A DNA stretch of 64,000 nt from Gammaproteobacteria bacterium. GTDB taxonomy: Bacteria > Pseudomonadota > Gammaproteobacteria > Steroidobacterales > GCA-2729495. The notes under the pieces were generated by a model. That model had not been told where the DNA came from. It saw nothing but the letters and a program-made list of their open reading frames with translations, and ran no database searches. The translations under genes were made by a program, and so were the position numbers. The stretch spans positions 1 to 64,000 of the forward strand of contig JASJBD010000001.1 of assembly GCA_030066665.1 (NCBI GenBank), in the 5' to 3' direction. Positions 9,233-18,500 of this stretch are shown here, piece by piece; within the stretch, counting starts at the first letter, position 1, and each line of letters starts with the position of its first letter.

Positions 9233-9262
9233 TTGCCAAAATCGCCTGAGGGCCGCCATACT
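9233..9262 (+). promoter_or_regulatory. Putative sigma-70 promoter for the structured RNA
   Basis: TTGCCA at 9233-9238 and CATACT at 9257-9262 are separated by 18 bases. Initiation near 9269 would give a transcript of about 170 bases ending at the terminator at 9440. A TTGACA also lies at 9219-9224 but has no well-spaced -10 partner. Confidence 0.35.
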
Positions 9263-9297
9263 CGCGACCAGGCCCCACAACCAAAAGGAGGTGATCC

Positions 9298-9378
9298 ATG
9301 TCTAGTGAGATTCCGACGGTAAGCAACCAACCCTCGCGTTCTGGCTCGACAATGGAGCATCTTTCGCGAACGAGCTGA
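9298..9378 (+). CDS. Possible 26-codon leader peptide
   Basis: An ATG directly follows the near-perfect Shine-Dalgarno sequence and opens 26 codons ending in TGA at 9376-9378, wholly inside the long hairpin. The peptide is Ser/Thr-rich and I do not recognise it. It has no E-x3-Y pair, so it is not PqqA. If translated, ribosomes would melt the hairpin, which would suit an attenuator. It may equally be an accident of the RNA sequence. Confidence 0.35.
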   Translation: MSSEIPTVSNQPSRSGSTMEHLSRTS

Positions 9379-9415
9379 GTCTGAGCGCGAGGTTGGGGCT
9401 TACCCGATCTCACGG

Positions 9416-9440
9416 AGGCCCGCGAAAGCGGGCCTTCTTT
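9416..9440 (+). terminator. Rho-independent terminator
   Basis: An 8-bp stem, aggcccgc and gcgggcct, with a gaaa tetraloop is followed by tctttattt. It ends the structured RNA unit. Confidence 0.85.
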
Positions 9441-9477
9441 ATTTCGGCCACTCAGTTTTCGGTTATCGTGATTGGTT

Positions 9478-9969
9478 ATGGGCCGCTGGCGACCACCCCC
9501 ACCCAAGTCCTCGCCGTATATCACGCCGGCCGGCTATGCGGCCCTGCAGGACGAACTCAAGGGCCTGTGGCCGCGACGCGCCGACGTCGTGCAGGCCCTG
9601 GCCGCGGCGGCTGCCGAAGGCGACCGCTCCGAAAACGCTGAATACATCTACCGCAAAAAGGAACTGGCGGGCATCGACCGGCGGATCCGCTACCTGCAGC
9701 GGCGCCTGCCGGACCTCAAGGTCGTGGCAGAGACACCCAAGCCTGATCGGGTCTTTTTCGGTGCTAGGGTGACGGTGGAAGACGACGCCGGTCAGGCCAG
9801 CGAATATCGCATCGTTGGCGCTGACGAGGCGGATCCTGGCCAGGGAATGATCAGCATCGATGCGCCCTTGGCACAGGCGCTGCTGAAGACAGCTGTTGAT
9901 GACGAGATCGCGCTGCGCCTGGACGACCGCGAGCAGAGTTTCCTGGTCACTGCCATTCGCTACGACTGA
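9478..9969 (+). CDS. greB: Transcription elongation factor GreB
   Basis: 163 residues from the ATG at 9478. GreB/GreA cleavage factors insert a coiled coil into the RNA polymerase secondary channel and rescue backtracked complexes. The N-terminal coiled coil carries the acidic-tip context G-D-R-S-E-N-A-E-Y with K-K-E-L following, as in GreB. The C-terminal FKBP-like domain has V-F-F-G-A, Y-R-I-V-G and S-I-D-A-P-L-A-Q-A-L-L. The Trp in G-L-W-P-R matches GreB rather than GreA. It lies downstream of the structured RNA and its terminator and may be controlled by it. Confidence 0.95.
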   Translation: MGRWRPPPPKSSPYITPAGYAALQDELKGLWPRRADVVQALAAAAAEGDRSENAEYIYRKKELAGIDRRIRYLQRRLPDLKVVAETPKPDRVFFGARVTVEDDAGQASEYRIVGADEADPGQGMISIDAPLAQALLKTAVDDEIALRLDDREQSFLVTAIRYD

Positions 9970-10020
9970 CACGGCGAACCGGCATGGCCAATTCGGAAAC
10001 ACGCCTGTATACTTATAGTC

Positions 10021-10629
10021 ATGGAAAAGGCGGTCACGCATCCGCGGCGACGCGGCGCAGTGCGCAGCCCGAAAGTCGTCCAGCGGCGGAGTCGCATCTA
10101 TGAGGAACTGCTGGCCGTCGGGGCCGAGCGCTTTGCGAACAAGGGGGTTGGCGAGGTCAGTGTCGGCGAGTTGCTCGAAGCCGTCGGCATCTCCCGGCGC
10201 ACCTTCTACGGTTTTTTCGAAAACAAATACCAGATCGTCGCGGCGCTGCTAAACCCGGTATTCGACGCCGGGACCCTGCGGCTGGACGCGCTCACGCGCG
10301 GACCGGCGAAAGTCGTGTTGCAAGGAGTCGTCGAGATGTACCTGGACCTCTGGCGCGAGCACGGTCCGGCGCTGCAGATCATTGCCACCGTAACCCCCGA
10401 AGCCTTCCCCTACATCGAGGACGGACACCGGCATTTCGGTCGCGCGCTGCGCGCGGCGCTCGCGAAGTGCGAGTCCGCGGATCTGCTGCTGAATGGCAGC
10501 GCCGACGAGAGCTTCCGGGTCATCAGCCGCACGGCCGTGCCACTGTTGAAGATCTATTGCGACCGGCCCGACCTGGCCGAGATCTACACGCGGTCAATGC
10601 TGGGCCTGCTGGCGAAACGCCGTGACTGA
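10021..10629 (+). CDS. TetR/AcrR-family transcriptional regulator
   Basis: 202 residues. The N-terminal helix-turn-helix is clear: A-x-x-R-F-A-N-K-G, then V-S-V-G-E-L-L-E-A-V-G-I-S-R-R-T-F-Y-G-F-F. The C-terminal ligand domain is not assignable. Its end overlaps the GTG of the membrane protein gene by 8 bases, so the two are translationally coupled and the membrane protein is a likely target or partner. Confidence 0.9.
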   Translation: MEKAVTHPRRRGAVRSPKVVQRRSRIYEELLAVGAERFANKGVGEVSVGELLEAVGISRRTFYGFFENKYQIVAALLNPVFDAGTLRLDALTRGPAKVVLQGVVEMYLDLWREHGPALQIIATVTPEAFPYIEDGHRHFGRALRAALAKCESADLLLNGSADESFRVISRTAVPLLKIYCDRPDLAEIYTRSMLGLLAKRRD

Positions 10630-11071
10630 AACCGCGCCTCCAGCATCGGACCCGGACGGGCGACCGCCACGCACGCCGGTGGAGCACGTCACTGCCAATT
10701 TGCGTCCGGGCCCGGCAATCCCGGGCGTGCTGGTGTTGCTGATGACCATCATGTTCACGATCGTGACGCGCGGCGGCCCCGACGCGGGTGAAACATCATG
10801 GATGATCCTGTTGGTGCCGGTCGGGATCCTGGCATCTTGCGGCCTCGCAATTGCGGCTGGTTTCTGCTCGTTTTTCCCGCAGCTCGCGTGGATAGCGTTG
10901 GCGACCTGGGCACTGCGGTTCACCGCGGCTGGTGGCCCGCTACCCGCCTACAATCGTTATGTCCTGATCGCCGGTATGGTCGCGGCCGCGGCCATGATCG
11001 GGCTGCAGTTCTGGCGCGTGCGGACAGGCAAATTCGTGCCTACCATCCGTGACCCGGAGGGTCACGAATAG
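10622..11071 (+). CDS. Small integral membrane protein, function unknown
   Basis: 149 residues from a GTG that overlaps the TetR gene. A charged and Pro-rich N-terminus of about 30 residues is followed by four hydrophobic segments (roughly residues 32-48, 60-80, 84-100 and 112-130) and a polar tail. I do not recognise a family. It is followed by the palindrome at 11084. Confidence 0.7.
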   Translation: MTETAPPASDPDGRPPRTPVEHVTANLRPGPAIPGVLVLLMTIMFTIVTRGGPDAGETSWMILLVPVGILASCGLAIAAGFCSFFPQLAWIALATWALRFTAAGGPLPAYNRYVLIAGMVAAAAMIGLQFWRVRTGKFVPTIRDPEGHE

Positions 11072-11083
11072 GGCGCGGGGAAT

Positions 11084-11130
11084 GGGGACATTCTTCATTA
11101 TCCGCAAGTCGGATAATGAAGAATGTCCCC
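11084..11130. repeat. Perfect 21-bp palindrome (REP-like or bidirectional terminator)
   Basis: Bases 11084-11104 and 11110-11130 are exact reverse complements with loop caagt. The outer ends read ggggacattctt and aagaatgtcccc. It sits between two convergent genes. The sequence resembles the palindromes mobilised by REP-associated (IS200-like) transposases, but no transposase or second copy is visible here. It could terminate transcription in both directions, although there is no T-run. Confidence 0.85.
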
Positions 11131-11135
11131 AAACT

Positions 11136-11495
11136 TTATCGGAGCTGCGACCAGAGATCCTGCACAGCTTCGGGCAACATCGCGTCGGGTTGCGCCCGGC
11201 AGAAATCCAGCATGTGACCGGTCAACGAGTCGAAATTCCAATCCGGACCGTCGACCGGCTGGTCGGCCAGGATTTCGTCGATAGTCTTGCCTGAGCGGGC
11301 ATGCATGTAGCCCTGCGCCCAGGTCAGCGCGGCCTGCTCCATTCCGGCCGGGCCCCAGGGATGGTATTCGACGAACTGTCCGCAGCTGATCGCGCCGAGG
11401 TCAGGCACGCCGGTCATGCCTGGTCGTAATGCCAGCGGCCCGGCAGCCAGCGCCGCGCCGCCGAGCAGTACCCCGAGAAAAAGAATCTTGCGCAT
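11136..11495 (-). CDS. Small secreted protein with paired cysteines, function unknown
   Basis: 119 residues from an ATG that shares bases with the TAA of the upstream gene (TAATG). A Sec signal peptide covers about the first 20 residues. The mature part has two cysteines (I-S-C-G-Q-F and D-F-C-R-A-Q) about 60 residues apart and a central W-A-Q-G-Y segment, a layout reminiscent of small HdeA-like helical periplasmic proteins; that resemblance is weak. The tight overlap with the membrane protein suggests a joint role. Confidence 0.65.
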   Translation of the reverse strand: MRKILFLGVLLGGAALAAGPLALRPGMTGVPDLGAISCGQFVEYHPWGPAGMEQAALTWAQGYMHARSGKTIDEILADQPVDGPDWNFDSLTGHMLDFCRAQPDAMLPEAVQDLWSQLR

Positions 11496-12430
11496 TACCA
11501 CTCACCTACTTCGGATGGTTTCTTTGGTGCCTTGTAGATCATCACCGACATGATCGTGAAGGCGATCAGGAACAGCAGCAGTTCGAACCAGTACCGGGTG
11601 GGATACAACCAGATCTCGGTGAGAATGCCCCAGCGCGACGAGATTTCCACGCTGATCCACAGGATATTCGCAGTCGGGATCGCGTAACGCAGCGCCGACG
11701 ATGTGCGGCGGTACTTGATCAGCCGGCTGAAGCAGAAGCCGCCCCAAACGATCGACACGAACACCGTGCCGGCCTCGGCCCAGAACGCCGACTCGCCGAA
11801 GCCGACGAAGGCGGGATCGAATATCAGCAAATTCCAGCCATACATGAACCAGGTGACATAGAACGTCTCCATGAAGGTAATGATGGCGTAGTTGCGGTCG
11901 CGCGCCGTCTTCGTGCGCTCGCCGAGACCCTCGCGCAGGCCCAGCTTGTCCTGGATCCACACGAACATGTTGCAGCGTGTGTCCTTGTCGAAAATGTAGA
12001 ACGCGAGCATGGTCAGCAGCACGCCGATGGTGCCTGCCATGATCAGGTACTCGGGTTCGGTCGTGACCTCGCCGTTTTCGAAGCGCGGCATCATGCCGAA
12101 ATTCTTGCGGCCGTAGTACATGTAGAAGAACTCGACCCAGGCCATCCAGACCACGAGGCCGCCACCGAAACCCATCCAGGTGGCGAAGTTCTCATTGCGC
12201 GATTTGATCCCGTACCACAGCATCACGATGCCGCCGAAGCCGATGAAGATCGACGCGATGTAGGTGTTGTCGTGACCCAGGGCCTCCTCGATCGCCCGCA
12301 TGCCGGCATGGCCAAGCCCCACCGCGAACAGCATGATCAGGGTCGTTATCAGGCCCACGAAGGGCGGACGCCAGAGTTTCGACTTGCCCGGCTGGGCAGC
12401 CTTGGTCTCAGTGGGGGCCGTGCTGGCCAT
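11495..12430 (-). CDS. Polytopic membrane protein, function unknown
   Basis: 311 residues with roughly eight hydrophobic segments, rich in Trp, Tyr and Phe (for example W-M-A-W-V-E-F-F-Y-M-Y-Y and E-T-F-Y-V-T-W-F-M-Y-G-W). A short Ala/Thr-rich cytosolic N-terminus precedes the first segment. Acidic residues lie inside several of the segments, which could matter for transport or cofactor binding. I do not recognise the family. It starts an operon with the small secreted protein at 11136-11495. Confidence 0.75.
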   Translation of the reverse strand: MASTAPTETKAAQPGKSKLWRPPFVGLITTLIMLFAVGLGHAGMRAIEEALGHDNTYIASIFIGFGGIVMLWYGIKSRNENFATWMGFGGGLVVWMAWVEFFYMYYGRKNFGMMPRFENGEVTTEPEYLIMAGTIGVLLTMLAFYIFDKDTRCNMFVWIQDKLGLREGLGERTKTARDRNYAIITFMETFYVTWFMYGWNLLIFDPAFVGFGESAFWAEAGTVFVSIVWGGFCFSRLIKYRRTSSALRYAIPTANILWISVEISSRWGILTEIWLYPTRYWFELLLFLIAFTIMSVMIYKAPKKPSEVGEW

Positions 12431-12551
12431 GGGATTGGCTCCGTCTTGGTGTTGTCAGCGCAAAAGGATACAGCCCTGTTTAATTAAACACAAGTGTTTC
12501 CTTTTTTAGGGCCTGGCCCGGGGCCGGCCCGGCTGGACCGACCCCCTATCA

Positions 12552-15500
12552 TCAGAACCGCAATGTGAAAAACGCACCTACGGATTGCTCGTCATAGTCG
12601 CTGTTGAAACGCCCGAGGTAGTCGAGGGACAGGCCGATCCGGTCGCTGCTCCAGGCGACCCCGGCACCGAACACGCCGCTCGTTTCGCCGAGCTGGCGCC
12701 CCTCCAGCTGGAGTACCGTGCCGGGCGCACCGGCATAGGAATAGCTGATCCGCGCGTCGTCGATGTCGAAGTCGTAGTTCAGGCCGGCTGACAGGTGCCA
12801 GTCAAGTTCCCCATCGCCGAGCTGGTGACTGCGGCCCAGGGTAGCACCCGTCTCGCCAAACAACGCGTCCGTCGAGCGGGCAGCGACGATCTGGTTCAGG
12901 CTGCCTGCACCCGTCTCGGTGAAGCCTTTCTCATCGAAATGCACGTACTGCAGTGTCGCGTACGGTTCGATGTATACGGCGTCGAACTCAAACAGCATGC
13001 CCGCACCGGCAAACGTGGCCAGCACGTCGCCCTTGTGGGAGCTGCTCGCGATCCGGGACAGGCCACCGACCTCGAGCAACCGGCGGTTGTCGATGTCCTG
13101 GTCGGTGTACGACGCGCCAAACTCAATGTAGTGGCGCGGTGTGAACCAGCTACCGTAGAGGCTGCCGTACCAACCTTCGATATCTCCCTCGGCAAACGCG
13201 TCGAACATGTCAATTTCGGTTTCGGCCTTGCCGACGCTGGCGCCAACGAGCCAACGTTCACCCAACCGGAAGTCATACCCGAGAGCGAATGCGCCGGTGT
13301 CCTGGTCAAAGGCGGTATAGCCATCCACCTCGTCGAACTTGCCCTTGGACATCAGGCCCAGCAGCCACGCCTGGGAGCGCGATTGCGCATTCGGCTTGCG
13401 TGCAGTCGGTCCGGATGCGCTCATGGCTGGCGCTAGTGCCCCGCCGCTGAATTCCCCGGTGTAGGCACGCGGCGCGAGGTGCGGGCCGCTGTTAAAACCG
13501 ACGCTGGCTTCACCGTTGCTGTTCAGCGACAGCCCGACATTGCCGAGACTGGGCGCCGCCCGTCGCGTGCCACGATACAGCCCGCGACTCATGCGCAAAT
13601 GCGACTGCAACAGGCTCGTGGTTTGCTGAATCATGGACGCACTCCCGACCGCGGAAACCTGGTGCGAATCCGGGCTGAGACTCTGGAAGGCCCGGTCGAA
13701 ACCGTCCTGCATGGACTGCATCCGACCCAGCACCTCGGCGAAGTCCCCGGTTGCATTGCGCGCCACACCATTGAGGTTTCGGGCAATCGTGTCCCGCATG
13801 GGATTCGTCGCGACCTTCTCGAACGGCTCTGCCACCGCCTCGAGTCCGAGGCTGTCGGCATCCTGATCGAGCTCAAAGCGCAGCAACGGCGTCGGTTCGG
13901 GCAAGGTCATCGTGGCAAAGGCATCGGTTACCGCGCCCGTCGCCTCGATCAGGTCGTACCGAGTACCGCCGCGCACAAACGTGTCGCCGCGTTTCTCAAC
14001 CTCGATGTCGCCATCCAGCGACGTGTCACCGTTGATGCTCAATTGGCCGAAGCGGCCGTCGGTGTAAACCGCGGTGACATACTCGCCATCTGCGGCAAAT
14101 TCGTAGTCGCTGTCGAGTGCCAGTGTCCCTTCGTCGACCGTGAGATGCCGCATGCTATCCATGCCGGGCAGCTGATACGTGCCAGCGCCGATCTTGCCGG
14201 CACGCTCGAAGCCCGTCGGGCTGCCGGCGAACGCGCCGGCGCCATTGAGCATCAGCGTATCCACACCACCTGCGGCCGCGGGATTGACCAGCGCGGGATT
14301 CGAATGCGTGATGGTCGGAGTACCCGACAACTCCAGCATGTCGTCGCCTTCGCCCAGTGTCACACTGCCGGTGATGTCGGCTTCGTCGCCGAGGTACAGT
14401 GTGTCATCACCGGCACCGAGGTCGATTGCAACCGTATCCGAGCGTTCCCCGTCGATCAGGATCTGCGCCGAGACAACACCATTGTTTCGCAGCGTGTCAT
14501 TGCCGTCGCCAGTCAGGATCCCGGCGGCCTCGACCACGCTGCTGTCGATGCCCTTGGCCTTGGTGAAGTCCACGCAGGCCTGGTTGCTGCAGCCGCTCAA
14601 TAGGTCCTTTGCCAAGACGGTCACTTCGCCTGTGTTCGTGACATCGTCATCGCCAGCGCCGGTTTCGATACCGATAGCCCGGGATGTGACGAACACGTTG
14701 ATGGTTTCGGAATTCTCCTGCCGCACGTCGGCGACGAATTCACCTTTGCGGTTGTCGGTACGCACCAATGGCGCCGCGGTAACAGTAATTTCGCCTTCGT
14801 TGGTAAAGGTGTCGGCACCATCCCCGCTGGTGATCCCCCTGGCGTCTGCGACCAGCGTCGCTTCGGCGGTGCCGATACCGTCGCCACCGCCGCCGCACCA
14901 CCAACCGAAGAACCAGATACAGATGTCGCCGCCCGAGGCCTCGGCGAAGGACTGCGTGGTCGGCTGGGCAAGCACGGTGATATCGCCGTTGTTCCACAGC
15001 ACATTGTCGCCATCACCGAGTTCGAAGCCGGTTGCGGCTGCTGCTCCAAAGGAAAACGCTTTGCCGGTTGCGTCACCGAAGTTATCGCCATCGGCGGCCA
15101 CGGCAAAAACCGCTTCCGCGGTGGCCGTCACGTTCACCAGGCCAGTGTTGGTCACGTCGTCCCTGGCGTCACCGAGCCGCATACCCCAGGCCGTGGCCGT
15201 GGCACGACTATTGCCTGTCGCGTTGCCGGTACCGCCCAGGCCATTACCATTGGCCGCAGCATAGGAAGGGAAGCTGTCGGCTTCCGCAACCGTCACAACC
15301 TGGATCTCGAGCCCTTCGATCCGCATGCCGTCGACGTCGCGGCCGTCGAACGGTTGCCAAGAATACGTGACTACCGGCGGGTCCTCGCTGTCGTCCGTAG
15401 TGACGTTGACTTCGTAATACGTGGCGGCGGCTTCCGCATCTTCGCCTACCAGGCCCGGATCACGCGTGCAGCCGGTCGACTGGCAGGCCACGACCGTGCC

Positions 15501-18500
15501 TTCCGGATAGAGGGCCTGGTTGGCCGGGTCATCCAGGTCGGGCAGATCCTCGACCGCGGCAAACACCTGCCAGCCGGGCGTGATGATGGTTTCGACGCTG
15601 ACTTCGAAAGGCTCGCTGCCGGCAGAATTCGTCGTACTGCAGGCCGTATCCGTGCAGTACAGGATCGTGCCGTCCGGGTACATCGCCTGGTTGTCCGGAT
15701 CGCTGAGGTCCGGCAGGAAGGCCGACGGGGCAGGCGCCGGATCCGTCGTACCATCGTACTGCCAGCTGAACTCGTCCGTCTCGGCCGCAACCACGGCCTC
15801 GTGGTAGTTACCCTTGCGGTTCACGTCCGTGTTGGGCACACACTCGGCCCCACCGCCGGTGCAGTACACGATTGTGCCGAGCGGGTACTTCTCGCTATTG
15901 GGCTGGCCGGTCTCCGGATCATTCTCGTTGAAGTCCGGCAGTTCCAGCACGACCTCCGGGATCAGGTCCGAATCCGGCTCGACTTCCTCGCTGTTCTGGC
16001 CCTGCAGCCGGTAGACCCGGAACGCCGTTTCCAGCGCCTTCGCGGTCCGGGCCGTCGCCTTGACGTCCAGCGTATTCTCGTTGGTGATCGTGCTGGCATC
16101 GTCGCCGTCCACAATGCCGACCGCGGTCGCCTCTGCCGTACTGCGACCGACCGATGTGCTGGTATTACCAATCGAAATGGTCTGTCCGCTGGCGTATCCC
16201 AGCGCATAACCAGTGGCGTCGGCCTCGACCAGCACCAGGCCCGAGTTTGTGAGTTCGTCGTTGCCTTCGCCGGTACTCAGACCCGTCGCCGTGGCTTTGG
16301 CCACGGTGACCGCGCCAGTCTCAGCGTCGCCGACAAACACGCCTGACTCGGCATTGCCGACCGCATCGGCGACCACGGTCACATCGATGTCGATGGCACC
16401 CGTGTTGGTCAGAATGTCGTCGTCGTCACCACCGTCCATGCCGATCGCGCGCGCAGCCGCTTCGGACGTGCCGACCGCCGAGCTGCCACCGATCGATGTT
16501 TCGGATCCACCATCGGACTTGAGATTGGCCGTCACCGACAGGCTGATATCGCCAGCGTTCTCCAGCGTGTCACCGCCGGCATCGCCGGTAATACCGACCA
16601 CTTCGGCATCACCGGTCAACACGGACGCGGCCGTCGAACCGCCGCCGAAGGTATAGGCGATGGATTCGGTACTCACGTCCGCCGTTGCCGTGATGTCGAT
16701 CTGCGCCCCGGTGCGATTCGCAATCTCGTCGTCTCCGGCACCGCCGCGCAGGCCGCTGGCCTTGACGATGCCGCCGGATACCGTGTTGCCGGACGACGTA
16801 CCAAAGGTCGCCTCCGACTCGCCGACAGAGTCCAGCTTCGCCAACGACTCGATCGAGATGTCGCCGGAGTTGTAGATACGGTCATCGCCCTGGCCACCGA
16901 GAATGCCATCCATCTCGCTCGTCGCTGCCAGTGAATTACCGGACTCACCGGTGCCGCCAAAGGTGTAACTGGAGCTATTCAGTGTCAGGGTCGACGTGGC
17001 ATTCAGCGTCAGCTCGGCCGCACTGTCGATCTCGTCGTCCGCGTCGCCACCGTCAATGCCGGCGCCCCGGGTAATCGCGCCGGTTTCCGCATTCACGTCC
17101 GAGGTGCCGAATACCGTGTCGCTGTCGCCCCTGGACACGAGCGTCGATTGCGCCGTAATCGTGATTGCACCGGTTGCCACGATCCGGTCCTCGCCGGCGC
17201 CGCCGCTGACACCGCGGGCAACCGTCTCGGCCGCCAGTGTCGCGCCAGCGTCGCCCGTGCCGGCGAAGGACGTTGTCCCGCCGTTCTGTACCAGGTTCGA
17301 ACGCGCCTCGATTTCCAGGCTGCCGTCTACGACGAATCGGTCGGCGCCTTCATCACCGCTCATGCCGGTTGCCACGGTATCGGCCGCCAGCGTCGCCGCG
17401 GCCTCACCCGTGCCGGCAAACGTGCTCGTCGTGCCATCCTGGTCCAGTGTCGACGTGGCATTCACGACCAGGCGACGCTCGCCTTGCGGTGCGCCGTCAT
17501 GAATACGCTCACACCCGTCGCTAACGCCACTGCCGATATGCAGGCAGTCATCGCCAACCCCCCCGCTCATGCCAACGGCTGCAGTGCTCGCGGTCAGCTC
17601 CGCGCCATCTTCACCCGTGCCGGCGAACGTGTTCGACGTGCCTTCCTGTTCCAGCCTGGACTCAGCCTCCACTTCCAGTGTTCCGCCGGATTGCAGCTTG
17701 TCGTTACCCGTACCGCCGGACAGGCCGCCGCCCGCGGTCACCGCTCCGGACAGGCCGCCGCCCTCCGACGTGCCGAAAGCGGTGCTGGATCCTGCATTCG
17801 TGGTATTCAGCGCCGTCGCCAGTACCCGCAAGTCGCCTTCGTTCGAGATGTCGTCGTCAGCGTTTCCACCATCGACGCCAATCGCATCGGTCGCGGCAAA
17901 AGCCGACGACTGGGCATCGAAGGCGCCGGCGAATCCGGAGGAAGACGAACTCGCCTCCAGCGTCGCCATCCAGCGCGCCTCGCCTTCTCCCGGCCCGACC
18001 TGCAGGTTGCCCTTGTTCAGGATCCTGTCCCCGCCGTCGCCACCATCGATGCCGGCCAACCGCGTTTCGACTTCCGTACCGGCCCGGGCTGTAGCATCAC
18101 CGGCTGCCGACGCGGAGGCGCCTTCGGCCAGGCTTCTCGATTCACCGTTGACGGCGATCGCGCCCTCGTTCGTGATCATATCGTCGCCCGCATCACCCGC
18201 GAGACCCGCCGCATCGATAAGAGTCAGCGTCTTTGCCGAGCCGTCCGCCAGGCCTGCGACGCTCACTGTCACGTTCTGCGCAACGACGTCGGCTTTGGCA
18301 TCGACATCGATCACACCCGATGCCGTGTTCAGTATCGTGTCGTTGCCTTCTCCACCGGAGGCACCGCCGGCAGACGCGTTCGCCACGGAATCCGCCGAAC
18401 CGATGGATGCGCCCACACCGGCCACAGAAATCGACCGGGTCGTGGTAATGGCCGTATTGGTAATTGTTACGGTGTTCGAATTGACCAGCGTGTCGACGCC

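Larger units (their letters stand above)
9283..9440 (+). ncRNA. Putative structured small RNA or attenuator leader upstream of greB
   Basis: Bases 9305-9413 fold into one long hairpin. 9305-9311 pairs with 9407-9413, 9318-9324 with 9398-9404, 9327-9331 with 9392-9396, 9333-9338 with 9386-9391, and 9344-9348 with 9371-9375. The 5' part, 9283-9297, holds AAGGAGGTGATCC, the full complement of the 3' tail of 16S rRNA. An intrinsic terminator closes the unit at 9416-9440. It does not match 4.5S, 6S or tmRNA landmarks that I know. It may be a free sRNA or an attenuator for greB, which starts 38 bases later. Confidence 0.6.

Noticed and set aside
9283-9440. 4.5S RNA, 6S RNA or pqqA
   Set aside because: The conserved SRP loop, the 6S open bubble and the Glu-x3-Tyr of PqqA are all absent.
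12431-12551. Intrinsic terminator for the autotransporter
   Set aside because: The GC-rich palindromic stretch is followed on the minus strand by A residues, not T residues, so the canonical signal is missing.
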